Below the pieces are notes generated by a model. That model was not told the origin of the DNA. It made no database searches and saw only the letters and a program-made list of their open reading frames with translations. Position numbers and translations under genes: made by a program. From positions 62,001 through 126,000 of the forward strand of contig JADWQK010000686.1 in NCBI GenBank assembly GCA_017933935.1: 64,000 bases of DNA, in the 5' to 3' direction. Below, piece by piece: positions 25,501-33,869 of this stretch. How positions within the stretch are numbered: position 1 is the first letter of the stretch; each line of letters begins with the position of its first letter. Source of the DNA: Sesamia nonagrioides. Taxonomy: Eukaryota; Arthropoda; Insecta; Lepidoptera; Noctuidae.

Positions 25501-27049
25501 TATTTTTTATTTACAACACCTCCCATCAATTTCAGCATGTGTCTGTAATGTAGTTTTCTTATGTATTTATTTAGACATGTGTTATGTTTAGGTAATAATT
25601 ATACAAGTGTATCGAATGATAAATGCTACAGCAACAGCTTATTATATGCCTAATTATTAACTGTATTTAGTACGGGTGTAGCTAGCGTCGTATCAACGGT
25701 AATATGATATGTAAGCAATCATATAATAACCGCAGCCCCAAAATACAGGAACTCCAATGTGTGTAAGGAAAAATTCGTAAGAAATTGGACTTTGAATAAT
25801 ATTCCAATACCCAATCCAGATTAATAGAGGTCCGTAATTAATGCATACCACATAAAAAAATTCTTAAGTAATTAAAGTACTTAGTTCTGAGACTGCAAAT
25901 ACTTACATTTAGTAAAATTATAAGTACAGGTAGGTACATAGAATCCCTTTGAGTCAGAGTATTCCAATTTTCTATCTCGCTAAGTTCGCTCTTGCATTAC
26001 TTAAGTAAAAACACAGTGGCAGTTTAACCTTCCGTGTTAGTATCCTATTTCATTTATTTTGTAAAAATCAATACCTTTTGAGTTTCTCCGCGGTCGGGTA
26101 AAAAGGGCTCTGTAAATTTGACACAAGGCCTCTTTACAGCGAGCCACGCCATTGTTAGTAGATATTTTTTGTTTCATTGAGTTAGGTACCTAGTATACAT
26201 CCCTACTTCACAATAGGTATTGTGGACCCATTTACAGACTTAGCTACAGGGCGTAAGGGACATCGATGATCGACGCACAACTGTAACCATGAATTCAGTA
26301 GGTACTATCTAAATCTAGATTTATTCCAACAGAATTAAAACTTTTCTTAGTTATTAATATCAATAAAAATATTAATATCGATAAAATCTGCAGTAGATGA
26401 AGAACTTAGTATGAGACAGTAGATTATTTAATTCAAGGTGTTAGTTTCAGTTTGCGCGTCGATGTCCCTTACTCCGTGTAGTTATATTACAAAAACTGCA
26501 ACACAATATACCCAACACAATCAATCCAATCTACGGTTTTGTCAGACACGTCGTTGATATGAAGCTAAGTAGCTTATTTCAGGATTTACGTTCTGTTGTC
26601 CCTTGTCTCACAAATACCTATGTGGCACCCGGCGCCCGGGCTAAGTATATCAACCAACCCATCTCTAAAATAAGATTATCCAACTAAACAAAGGCACTAT
26701 AAAATACTCTCCAATAAATACGTAAATAGGCTGAAAATTAAGATCTTAAATTTTAATCATAAACTTAAAACAATTAGATTTTTGAAAATATTTAAATTCA
26801 GACATGATTGCAGAAGTTTGCGGGAGCGGTTCCGCGGGAGCGGAAACAGAGCCCCGGTCGATGAGCTCGGGCTCCGCGTCGTGGTGCGAAGGCGACGCGG
26901 CTGAAGAACGCGGATATGGCTCCGCGGACTCGCTCGCTGAAGATGCCGCGCTGCTCGGCGGCGCAGCGCACGCCTCGCAGCCGCGCGCGGCTCGCAACCC
27001 GCGCCGGGACGTGGCTGTCGACCTACATCTACTACGACCTGATGTCTAA
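4426..27049 (+). CDS. KCNQ: KCNQ-type voltage-gated potassium channel, 3' part (C-terminal cytoplasmic domain)
   Basis: Joined exons 4426-4524, 9945-10015, then 10908-11035 or 12209-12336, then 18164-18260, 20078-20394, 20766-20875 and 26814-27049 (TAA stop) read as one continuous frame with matching phases and GT/AG borders. The product is the cytoplasmic C-terminus of a tetrameric KCNQ (Kv7) channel, which carries the M-type, subthreshold K+ current at the plasma membrane. Diagnostic segments are FIRK-MKYFVAR, LKPYDVKDVIEQYS, RLDQILGK, ASKISLASRVVKIERQ and VDDIESKLDHLLEMYKEDR: the calmodulin/PIP2-binding helix region, helix C and the coiled-coil assembly helix of the family. The S1-S6 and pore exons are not in the window or not recognised, so the gene is 5'-partial here. 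Introns are large and full of mobile elements. Family assignment is very secure; the first and last exon borders are less so. Confidence 0.95.
4525..9944. other. KCNQ intron
   Basis: 5.4 kb of AT-rich intron between two phase-1 compatible exons. Only one Helitron-like repeat (about 5836-6003) and a 13-bp inverted repeat (about 9167-9197) were recognised. The remaining open frames show no recognisable protein. Confidence 0.6.
5836..6003 (-). mobile_element. Helitron-like short interspersed element (Lep1-type family)
   Basis: Contains the family core GCTCCTATTGG / CGCAGCGTGATGTTATATAG / AGCCTTCCTGGATTAA / AGAATTTTTCAAAT and ends TTCAGCTTTATATATTAGTA. Similar copies occur near 23155-23357 and inside the hAT derivatives at 58574 and 61831. 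The assignment as Helitron-like rests on the conserved GC-rich hairpin plus CTAG end seen in better copies in this window. The family name is from memory and orientation is tentative. Confidence 0.5.
9945..10015 (+). CDS. KCNQ: KCNQ exon: segment leading into helix B
   Basis: A 71-nt exon between TTTTTGTGCAG and GTACGT. It encodes EDEEPRCVTLTPRHKSAIRF followed by IRK. The pattern TLT-x3-H-x2-AIR-x-IR immediately before the (M/L)KYFVAR sequence is characteristic of KCNQ channels. It starts in phase 1 and ends in phase 0, so it can be spliced to either of the two following alternative exons. Confidence 0.9.
10908..11035 (+). CDS. KCNQ: KCNQ alternative exon A (helix B to helix C, version 1)
   Basis: A 128-nt exon after the acceptor CTAACAG, ending ACTAG|GTACTG. 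It encodes MKYFVARRKFKEALKPYDVK, then DVIEQYSAGHVDLLGRVKNV and QT plus two bases of an Arg codon. It enters in phase 0 and leaves in phase 2, exactly matching the 18164 exon, which supplies the final G. In the family this stretch forms the distal calmodulin-binding helix B, with basic residues implicated in PIP2 regulation, and the start of helix C. Length and phases are identical to the second copy at 12209-12336. Confidence 0.93.
12209..12336 (+). CDS. KCNQ: KCNQ alternative exon B (helix B to helix C, version 2)
   Basis: A 128-nt exon after GGTGTAG, ending TACAG|GTGAGA. It encodes LKYFVARKRFREALKPYDVK, then DVIEQYSSGHADLLNRTKNL and QY plus two bases of Arg. It is a paralogous copy of exon 10908-11035, differing at ten of 42 residues; most changes are conservative (R/K swaps) in helix B and less so in helix C (V to A, G to N, V to T, V to L, T to Y). 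Splicing both copies in series would add 128 nt and shift the frame (128 is not a multiple of 3), so a functional mRNA can use only one. This is the classical arrangement of mutually exclusive exons. Confidence 0.92.
14368..14600 (-). mobile_element. tRNA-derived SINE, family 2
   Basis: Read on the - strand, the head has a B-box-like GGTTCGATCCC in a CGTGGAGGCCCTGGGTTCG context. The body GATCTTTTCCTGATTGG, TGGGTCTTGGATGTTTA follows, with a tail rich in TATATATTTATT. The same body and tail occur at 53190-53860, there split by a MITE. The A-box half is degraded in this copy. Confidence 0.65.
15398..15832. mobile_element. MITE, 435 bp, TIR CAATATGTAAAGAAAACCC, TA duplication
   Basis: The ends are inverted repeats of about 28 bp with one or two mismatches, each starting CAATATGTAAAGAAAACCC and continuing with GTCCGA. 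They are flanked by TA at 15396-15397 and 15833-15834. The size and TA target suggest a non-autonomous Tc1/mariner-type element. The 69-codon antisense open frame inside it has no recognised motif. Confidence 0.75.
18164..18260 (+). CDS. KCNQ: KCNQ exon: end of helix C to start of coiled coil
   Basis: A 97-nt exon bounded by CCAACAG and GACAA|GTAAGT. It encodes RLDQILGKQGSKAKDVYASK, then ISLASRVVKIERQ. The sequence is strongly characteristic of insect KCNQ. It is constitutive: its one-base start in phase 2 fits both alternative upstream exons. It leads without a gap into the coiled-coil assembly helix of the next exon. Confidence 0.94.
18550..19340. repeat. Degenerate repeat-like tract in KCNQ intron
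   Basis: The stretch CCCGCCTGATGGTAAGCAGT resembles a widespread lepidopteran repeat (from memory). It is followed by a higher-GC tract with several overlapping open frames on both strands and no protein motif. A near-perfect hairpin sits at 19199-19249. It is likely decayed mobile DNA; the family was not determined. Confidence 0.35.
19199..19249. repeat. Perfect inverted repeat, 23-bp stem, 5-nt loop
   Basis: The arms 19199-19221 and 19227-19249 are exact reverse complements (core GACACCACAGGTCAATGT) separated by ACCCG. Confidence 0.9.
19514..19910 (+). mobile_element. 397-bp MITE, copy 1
   Basis: The left end starts CAACGTGTAACAAAAAGGGT and the right end is its inverted counterpart ending ACACGTTG. 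TA flanks at 19512-19513 and 19911-19912 are the target duplication. The subterminal repeats extend about 80 bp (GATATCAAACGATATCGGAA opposite its reverse complement), so the transcript would fold. It has no coding capacity. Three more copies lie at 22420, 23359 and 28119. Confidence 0.88.
20078..20394 (+). CDS. KCNQ: KCNQ exon: coiled-coil assembly helix and Gly/Pro-rich tail
   Basis: The acceptor TTGTTTCAG is followed by VDDIESKLDHLLEMYKEDR, the helix D type coiled coil through which KCNQ subunits assemble as tetramers. A low-complexity Gly/Ser-rich stretch, a Pro-rich stretch (FEPPPPP) and MNRGYSDLGTRFMKKKVIV follow. The donor used here is AC|GTACGC, ending in phase 2; this is the only donor near the end whose phase fits the 20766 exon. 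GC content is far above the flanking introns. The 3' border is inferred from phase. Confidence 0.88.
20766..20875 (+). CDS. KCNQ: KCNQ exon: distal C-terminal tail
   Basis: A 110-nt exon with acceptor GTTAGCAG and donor CTCAG|GTCGGT. The frame reads TASTSRNGESPRDDEVVIVV, then PDREVTPPLRLVTDSS. It starts with the base that completes the Thr codon split from the previous exon and ends in phase 1, joining to the 26814 exon. There is no domain. VTPPLRLVTD resembles the distal tail of insect KCNQ proteins from memory, which should be checked by alignment. Confidence 0.75.
21949..22415. mobile_element. 467-bp MITE with GACATCG-type termini
   Basis: The left end AAGGGTGTATCCTGACATCG and the right end (reverse complement CAGGGTGTATCTGACATCG) are inverted repeats flanked by TA. 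The subterminal ACGCACAAAC is shared with the smaller MITE at 26247-26478. Its right TA abuts the TA used by the MITE starting at 22420. Confidence 0.7.
22420..22816 (+). mobile_element. 397-bp MITE, copy 2
   Basis: Same termini, length and orientation as the copy at 19514. TA flanks are at 22418-22419 and 22817-22818. It sits immediately beside the 467-bp MITE: the junction reads CTG-TA-TA-CAACG, so one of the two elements used a TA created or exposed by the other. Confidence 0.88.
23155..23357 (-). mobile_element. Helitron-like short element, end replaced by a MITE
   Basis: The core GCTCCTATTGGTCGCAGCG and TATAGCCTAAAGCCTTCCTG matches the copies at 5836 and in the hAT arms. It runs to TTCAGCTTTATA, where the 23359 MITE is inserted at the TA, so it is older than that MITE. 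Confidence 0.5.
23359..23757 (-). mobile_element. 397-bp MITE, copy 3 (reversed, one decayed terminus)
   Basis: It matches the reverse complement of copies 1, 2 and 4 over its whole length. The left terminus CAACGTATAACATAAAGGGT is flanked by TA at 23357-23358. The right terminus has diverged (TTGTTAATGTTTTGTTG in place of the expected inverted end), so this copy may be immobile. Confidence 0.82.
23773..23822. repeat. Perfect inverted repeat, 23-bp stem, 4-nt loop
   Basis: CCAAGGTATCTGTCATCATT and following bases, to 23795, pair exactly with 23800-23822. It lies 16 bp beyond the decayed end of the adjacent MITE and is not part of other copies of that MITE. Confidence 0.9.
24392..24925 (+). 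pseudogene. RTE-type LINE, reverse transcriptase C-terminal fragment
   Basis: A 160-codon open stretch contains LKLKGKIYKTMIRPVVLYGS, ECWATKG, EMRMLRGMCGVTRMDRIRN, RLSWYGHVLRR and GRPKKRWMECVKDDM. This is the conserved post-catalytic C-terminal region of RTE/CRE-like LINE ORF2 proteins. The reverse-transcriptase catalytic part is absent, as expected for 5' truncation on insertion. The end CCCAAATAAATTGGGATAAG is a typical RTE 3' terminus. A SINE begins 15 bp further on. Confidence 0.85.
24940..25331 (+). mobile_element. tRNA-derived SINE, family 1, full length (copy A)
   Basis: The head CAGCCTCCGTGGTATAGCGG carries the A box, and GGCGCGGATTCGATCCCCGC carries the RNA polymerase III B box. The body continues to GGGATTAACGCTGAGATGAT and a short GATGAT tail. 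Near-perfect target duplications (AGTGTATATTG 24929-24939 and AGTGCATATTG 25332-25342) define the ends. Other copies lie at 47328 and 32366. Confidence 0.88.
26247..26478. mobile_element. 232-bp MITE with GTAAGGGACATCGA termini
   Basis: The ends CAGGGCGTAAGGGACATCGA and the right-end reverse complement CACGGAGTAAGGGACATCGA are inverted repeats flanked by TA (26245-26246, 26479-26480). Internally CGACGCACAACTG matches subterminal sequence of the 467-bp MITE at 21949, so the two are probably relatives. Confidence 0.75.
26814..27049 (+). CDS. KCNQ: KCNQ terminal coding exon with stop codon
   Basis: After the acceptor ATTGCAG the frame continues from the phase-1 donor at 20875 and stays open for 78 codons to TAA. 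It encodes an acidic, Ser/Ala/Gly-rich, apparently disordered tail (MSSGSASWCEGDAAEERGYG and onward) ending in LHLLRPDV. The exon is an isolated GC-rich island. A possible polyadenylation signal AATAAA lies at 27295-27300. The ATG at 26804 lies inside the intron end and is not a start. Confidence 0.75.
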
Positions 27050-27294
27050 CACATACTTTTTAGTATATTTAGATGGGCCGAAAAAAATGGGCTTTCCATG
27101 AAAATACCTGATTACCACCGTTATGACTTATAATTGTAAATACCTAGGTACATGTTCGCACAATATTGACATGACACAATGCTGTCCATTCACATAATTT
27201 CCTTATTGATAGGTGCTTGTAATGAGAAAATGAGCAATCATAGTTTAGGAGAAACGAGTAGATAGGTAGTCGATAAGGTGTCTTGTGCAACTCC

Positions 27295-27300
27295 AATAAA
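27295..27300 (+). promoter_or_regulatory. Candidate polyadenylation signal of KCNQ
   Basis: AATAAA (in AATAAATAAAG), 246 bp after the KCNQ stop codon. It is the first canonical hexamer downstream; no transcript evidence is available. Confidence 0.4.
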
Positions 27301-28118
27301 TAAAGTACTTACCTATACAACGAGTTGATGTTGTGATGACCACTTCCTCTCGTTTAGGTATGTATAAAGACCAAGGACTCGATGCGAGTAGTACGTACCT
27401 AATATTATTATTACGCTTACATTGTTTAATTACTTATTGCTTTAAAAGTTTATGAGATTTACCAAAAAAATAAATAGAAATCTTTACTTTAGATACTTAT
27501 AAAAATGTACCATACTTAATTGTTAAGGTGTACATATTTTTGTAATAAGTTGTTTAATAATTATTATAGATCGATTATATTGTAAAGTTATATAGGAAAT
27601 GTTATTAGCAGTGAACGAAGCCCAGATAAATCAACAATCCTGAAAGATAGATAGGCTAGATATATTATAAAAATGCCTAAAACTAACAATTTATATCTAC
27701 TACCTAGCTAGACATTTTATAAGACGTGGAACATCCAGGATTAAGTATGATGTTTGCAAATAAAGTAGGTATTATATATAATTATATAGTTTCTATACGA
27801 ATAGGTAAATTTAAAGATAACATAATTGACAAAGAAACTGTGATAGACATTCAGTTTTCCCATCACGCCGAACAAAGCACACTCAGATGATATTATCCAC
27901 TATAGTTCAAATTTCAGTAATAGGTAAGATAGGTAGACAATGGCTGCGGTTCCCTTGTTCATAAACTTAATTAAATTTAAATTCAGTGCATATTTTTCTT
28001 TCTATTTCATTACGAAAAGGACAGAAGATAAAATGTTAGCTTAGACCTGTCAGATTAGTCCGCTCCTGACGTACCTAAATTGTCGTATTTTTGGTCGCCA
28101 TGTTTATAACCGCCTCTA

Positions 28119-28515
28119 CAACGTGCAACAAAAAGGGTATATACATACCAAGGGCATGGCATCTTTAGATGATATCAAACGATATCGGAAGGGTTTCAAC
28201 TCAAAATAAAATACTCAAAAAATTGGTACCAAATTTTCGATTTCGTGTGTTTCTTAAAATCAAATCATAACAAACGTGGCAGCACACTACATACGTTAAT
28301 AACTACTCGTTACCCGTCACGTTACTTGCCAAAATCCGCTAAATGTTTTCAATATCTCTCTGCGACTAGTATAATAGTAACCTATCACAGGCGGTGTTTT
28401 TCCTCATAACTTCCTAACATAAAGAAATAGGATTAAAAAACCCTTCCAATATCGTTTGATATCATGTAAAGATGCCATGCCTTTGTTATGTATATACCCT
28501 TTATGTTACACGTTG
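28119..28515 (+). mobile_element. 397-bp MITE, copy 4
   Basis: Termini CAACGTGCAACAAAAAGGGT and inverted ACACGTTG, with TA at 28117-28118 and 28516-28517. Same length as copies 1 and 2. It is the only copy outside the KCNQ transcription unit, about 1 kb beyond the stop. Confidence 0.88.
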
Positions 28516-30270
28516 TATAAACTGTCTATGGAGTATCTTAATTTGACAGGATTAAACTAAAATGTTATCTTCTATCCTTTTCTTAATAAAATAGAAAGAA
28601 AAAAATGCACTTAACTTAAAATTAGTTTAGTTTGTGAAGAGGAGAATCGGCGCCATTATCTAGATTGACTACTGGTACAAAATACCATATCTATCTTTTT
28701 ATTTTATTCGTCACTAAAGTCCTATTCTTGAACCAATTTTGAAATTTTGGACATGTTTCTTAATAAAAGCAGGGTAAACTTTTGCCTGAAAAACAATATA
28801 AATAATTAATAAGGTTATAAATATTGGCACATATATATAAATATATATATTTTAAAAAACATTCATGTTAAGAACTGTTTATCAGACTATAAAATGTCGT
28901 TAAATCGTGACTGGTGTATGCACAATAACCTCACCAGGAATCATTATCGGCACAAAGAGATTAACCTAGTAGAACCTCCTCCGTAATTATTTCTACGCCT
29001 AATTAATTACATCGAAAAAGGCTTCCATTCTTATCAGATGCGGCTTTGCCAGTATTTTAATATTGACGTCAGAATACGATTTAAATTACTATTCGAGTGC
29101 GCATTTATTTGTACCTTGGCAAGAAAATCCACAAGTTCAGTAAAATAATAAATACAATGGGACCTACTATTGCCTAACTGTTAGATCTACGAATTGTGAT
29201 ATGTTTATGAATTACTTACCTAAGTCAATTTACACTGTATATAAATCAAAATAATAACTACTGGCAATATACTGTACCTATATAATTGTATATTACTGTG
29301 AACTAACAGGCTCAAGAGATTCTAAAACATACATTTCCTATTCGCTGTTAAACTAAAATCACGTTATAGCGCAAGCATGGTAGGTAATGGTTATTTACAC
29401 TTCTTACCAAATTGCTTTCAGTCTAGACTAGACCTTCGCCGTCCGTAAGTGCATGTCACAGTCCAATTTTTAACCAACCCCAACGACGGAAATAGGGGTG
29501 TTTATAGACAGTACCTTGCGATTTAAAGTTGACGTGTAACCAACCTGTAGGTTTATATCACGAGATATAACTACATACATACATGCTGGTCATTCTCAGC
29601 TTTGTATTACTAAATGACCAAGGACTTCGGTTCTCAAATTATTGTTTGTTTTTTCACAGTAATATACGTAGTAACAGAAAAGCTTGTTGCAGGGATATGG
29701 CCTAATCATACCTTAAAATCCCGAGCATATCTAGACTTAAAGCACATATTAACCCTACGCTTGTAAAATATAATGGTCGAAACCGGTTGAATCGTTTTAA
29801 TCGACTCAAGTAGCAACAAGCCAGCACAAATAAATTCATCACAGACAATATTTGAGTTTTCTCTGTTTTTTATTATTCCCTTTTTATTTATAATAGGTAA
29901 TAAAAACTGGCTCTTCATTCTCCATTCACTAGTGAGAAGTGAAAGAAACCTAGGGAGCAAAGCTATGCTATATACTATAATAAGTAAGTAACTTATGATG
30001 ATGAGTTATTTACTTATTATTCATAACTCATGATACGTCTATAAAAGCGGAAATTTTAACTCAACCACAGAAACCATCTTTATGAAATTGCCTACTGACT
30101 ACTGCCTACTTTTCATCATGTAAGTATATTAGGTGCAACATATCCTTGGATAACTTTGTTCTTACAAATATATCCTGGCAGCGGTCATTTTTACAAACAG
30201 AAATGAAATCGTTTATTAAGCAAGTAGGATCACTGATCACTTATACACATCATATGTTTTTTTTTTAAAT
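28516..30270. other. Intergenic, nothing recognised
   Basis: AT-rich sequence. The open frames (for example - strand 29706-29960) are short and without motifs. I saw no inverted or direct repeat worth reporting. Confidence 0.5.
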
Positions 30271-30273
30271 CTT

Positions 30274-30391
30274 GATGAAGCCGGCTTTTCCGAAATTTCC
30301 GAAATGCCGGCTTCATCTAGTTTAGTGCGAGACGATGATCCCTGAGTTTGTTTCGGCTATTTCTTCTAAAACAAACTCGGGGATCATCGTC
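30274..30391. repeat. Two adjacent hairpins
   Basis: Hairpin 1: GATGAAGCCGGC at 30274-30285 pairs perfectly with 30306-30317. Hairpin 2: 30331-30353 pairs with 30369-30391 (23 bp, one mismatch; arm GACGATGATCCCTGAGTTTG plus three bases). They are separated by 13 bases. Confidence 0.85.
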
Positions 30392-30499
30392 TTTTTTTCA
30401 AGTCCAGAGATTAAAAATGAAAATGTTTACAATAATTTACCTTAAAATTACGCATATTGCTTAATAACTGCTTAACAGAGCGAGCAGCTCAGTCCCAAG

Positions 30500-30900
30500 C
30501 TTTTTTGTCTTCTAAATAATCTGTGATTTTATAATACCCCTTTTTGCAAAGTTTGACCTTTATATAGTTTTTAAATCATAAATGGGTAAGTTTCGAATGT
30601 CCATGGGAAGCTCGTTGTAAAAGTGTATACATTGACCCATGAACGAGTTGCCTACTCTGTGGAGACGAGTGTGATGTACAGCAAGATTGTGTGAGAGAGG
30701 TCATTATTTTGATGGTAAAATTGTGGAAAATATAAATAGTGTCACAGCCCCTGATCCTGTGAGGGTAAAGCCAGTGCTCGTGCCCCAGATAGTATAGCTT
30801 CAGTCAAGAGCACAGTCTTGGTGATAAATGAGATACGCGACAAATTATTCTCTACGGGTGCTTCACTGAAGAAATTAGTACCTGATTAATAATGGCATAG
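30500..30900 (-). pseudogene. Jockey/CR1-like LINE reverse transcriptase C-terminal remnant
   Basis: On the - strand a frame near 30570-30690 reads HTRLHRVGNSFMGQCIHFYN followed by ELPMDIRNLPIYDLKTI and a stop. This is the typical end of Jockey/CR1-group reverse transcriptase proteins (aromatic-N-x-LP-x-x-IRN-x-P). No catalytic motifs remain. Boundaries are approximate. Confidence 0.5.
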
Positions 30901-31439
30901 ATTGCCAAACGGTGTGATCGGGTTAGGTACGAGGGGCGCTATACAGTTCTGTCTGGAACAGCACATGTTCCACTTCCAATTATTGATTTAAAAAATTCGC
31001 TTACTATCTCTTGCAATAGCGTGTAGTCGTTTTGTTTTTTTTAAGCACTGGCTAGAGACCTTGATTTATTTAGGCATCCACAGGCAAGCCCGTTTAAACG
31101 CACGACAACCTCATGAGTAGGACTGCGAGATGCCATATCGAGAAGTAGATGAGCAGATCAGATGCAGTGGATCTTTTTTGTTGTGAACCAGAGGTGGATG
31201 AGCGGGGTCTGTGGTGGTATTTTAGAAATATTACTTCGCGTATGTAGTAGCCGGGCGTCCCGCCCTTTCTGACTTTTTCCCCAGTACTGACGCCCCTATT
31301 AGATATAGTATTATCGATCAGTTATGTACCTACTCAAAAATTTAATTTATCTGAGGCAGAGTTAAAACACGAGGCTCTCTATAAGAAAATTTGTTCATTT
31401 TATTTATTGAATCTTCATCAGCAATTTTCTTATATTGAA

Positions 31440-31930
31440 ATCGGCCGGGTAAGGGTTACGAGGTTTATTGACAACGATGGTACTTACAGTCTTAAAATAA
31501 ACATGGACAAGACGAAAGTCATGACTAAAGCCCAAGTTGTACCAACTCCCTATAAAGATTGGAGACTCTATTCTACGAGACTATATCTGGGACAAACTAT
31601 CCAGGTAGGTAGGTCCAACTTCGAGAAGAAAGAGGTCAATCGTCGAATCCAACTCGGCAGAGCTGCTTTTGGTAAGCTACGTAGAATCTTCTCGTCCAAA
31701 ACAAAAGTCTTCGACCAGCGTGTGTTGACAGTGATGACTCATGGATCTGAGACGTGGTCGCTAACAATGGACCTTATAAAAAAGCTCAAGGTCACTCAAA
31801 GGGCAATGGAGAGGGCTATGTTTGGAGTTTTACTGCGTGATCAAATTAGAAATGAAAAGATCCGCAGAAGAACGAGAGTAAACGACATAGCCCGAAGAAT
31901 TCCAACACTTAAGTGGCAGTGGGGTGTACC
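31440..31930 (+). pseudogene. RTE-type LINE fragment, palm/thumb and C-terminal region
   Basis: The open frame contains LKINMDKTKVM, VNRRIQLGRAAFGKLRRIFS, VFDQRVLTVMTHGSETWSLT, KKLKVTQRAMERAMFGVLLR and VNDIARRIPTLKWQWG. These are the conserved blocks following the catalytic YADD region in the lepidopteran RTE/BovB-like ORF2. The usual ending (GRPxxRWxDD) is missing after KWQWG, replaced by unrelated sequence, so the fragment is truncated on both sides. Confidence 0.8.
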
Positions 31931-32365
31931 ACCATCATCATTTCCAGCTACGTACACCAGCTACGTTGCTACCAGAACGTAGCTGATGTCGCACCGAAGT
32001 CTTCCCTGATGTCTACGAAGTCCGTGTCGTATACACATAACACCACAGAAGTTACCTTAAATAGTCCTTGAAGTGTTTGTTGCAGTTGTCGCTGTAGTGG
32101 TTCTTAATTATCGCTTATTTCGATAGCCAAATGTAGACTGACTGGTGTGCCGAGTCACATCACTTTATATATGCAAGCAGAACGAATGTTCCAAGTTTAC
32201 CTCGAAGTAATAATAACAATGATCAATTTCCAGAATATGCCCGTTTACTACCTTCGACCCTCCGAACAAAAAACCTACGACGTTCGATACAGATTGAGAG
32301 ACCTAGAGATACCTTAGGTCTATGCATTTTTAGAACATATCTCAACCATGCCTAGGGGTCTAGAT

Positions 32366-32542
32366 CATCATCATCATCCCAGTCGCATCCGAAGCTTTAT
32401 CAGCTTTGGAGTCTGGGGTCCGCTTTACCAGTCCAACTGCTGATATGGCTAAACTTCGACATTTTCCGTGAAGCGACTGCCGTCTGACCTCCACAACCCG
32501 AAGGCGACATCGAAGCATTGTAGTTAGACTAATTGTTAGACT
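32366..32542 (-). mobile_element. tRNA-derived SINE, family 1, 5'-truncated (copy C)
   Basis: The reverse complement matches the 3' half of the family (GCAATGCTTCGATGTCGCC, GGTTGTGGAGGTCAGACGGC, CGGATGCGACTGGGATGATG). It is flanked by perfect 17-bp direct repeats TGCCTAGGGGTCTAGAT at 32349-32365 and 32543-32559. Truncation of the head with intact duplications is the hallmark of incomplete target-primed reverse transcription. Confidence 0.92.
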
Positions 32543-33104
32543 TGCCTAGGGGTCTAGATATAAGGCTTAAAAGTTACGTTAGGCATGTCACTCAATATTG
32601 AATCTTATGCCATTGACATAAGGTGCATTCGTTAGGTACAATATAATTATATTATTTGCCACATTAGCTACATCGTGATTTATGTGAACTTGCTCAGAAA
32701 AGAATAATACTTTTCTTACAAAGTTAGAAATAATGCTAAGCGAAAATGAACTATGTAGATAAGTATTATTATACGCCCAATTTGCAAGCAAGGTAATGAT
32801 AATGACGTCAATAGCGTGCGTGTCGGTAACGATTTCCAAGATAAGCGAAAAACGATTACAGTATCGTGTATGCTTTATTTCAAAAACCCTGTTCTAACCT
32901 ATTGACAATGAAAGTTCGACATGTCCATGTATATTTAAAAAAAATAAGGGTTCATGAGAATTGGTGGAGCGGGAAGCGGCACACCGGAGTTTTTACCAGA
33001 ACCTTAAAAAATTCTAGATACGTATGTCAAAATAAATAAAAAATAAGAGAATGATTTATAACACTAAATACTCATATTGGTATTGTATTATGTATGGTAC
33101 TCAA

Positions 33105-33245
33105 TTCTGCATTGGCCTTGTGATTGCAAGCGTGACTGCTTGTCCAGGGTTCGGTTCCCAGAAGCGGTAGACAGTAGGTTAATTGCTCACGCTCGTTAGC
33201 GGGTGCTCAGACCCTACCGCTAATAATGGTGTGGAATGTTTTAAT
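33105..33245 (+). repeat. Possible SINE-like tRNA-related fragment
   Basis: GTGATTGCAAGCGTGACTGC followed by GGGTTCGGTTCCC resembles a tRNA-derived SINE head with a B-box-like block. No second copy or target duplication was seen. Confidence 0.3.
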
Positions 33246-33869
33246 GAGAAAAATGTTTTTTATTTATTTTTTTGTTTTAATACACTGCCTGAGCTTGTAT
33301 GGGCGTTAACCAATGAAAAAGCGTGGATTAAGGCTATCGCCGAAATGTCGGCACTGGAACTTGTTCAGCGATTTAGGTTGGATAAACGAACATCACTAGG
33401 AATACTTTGCGGCCATGGTTGCTACTTTATGCCACGCCTGGAATCTAAAAGAAAAAAAATACACTCAGCGTCACATCCTGGCAAGAAATCACGTTATGTA
33501 CTGATTTGGACTAGTCGAAAGCATTTTTGCTGTGACATTCTATTAAAGCTAGATAAATAGTTTTTTCGTGTTAGGTACATGTACTTATAGAAGCAAGATT
33601 ACCTCTTTCAACTACGCGTAGAGAAGACTACAAGTAAAGAAACTCTGAAATATGATTACCTATGCATTGGAAAATGACGTGGTTGTAATAATTGTGTAAA
33701 CTAAGTGGTTCGAGCGTCACGTTCGTGCGATTCCCTTTATAGAGCTGCGTGTAATAATCTAAGTATTTTTAAAATTTATAGATACATATAAAAAAATTGT
33801 ATGTATGCTGTGTTTTGCTCATCCATTTATACCTGATAGAGATAAAATATATAAAACTATTATAGTTCT

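Noticed and set aside
26746..27101. Open frames on both strands over the terminal KCNQ exon
   Set aside because: They are shadows of a GC-rich coding exon; only the frame continuous with 20766-20875 is supported.
33183..33560. 125-codon + strand frame with a Lys/Arg/Ser-rich end
   Set aside because: No recognisable domain, no flanking gene structure, and it starts in a SINE-like tract. It may be decayed mobile DNA; not called as a gene.
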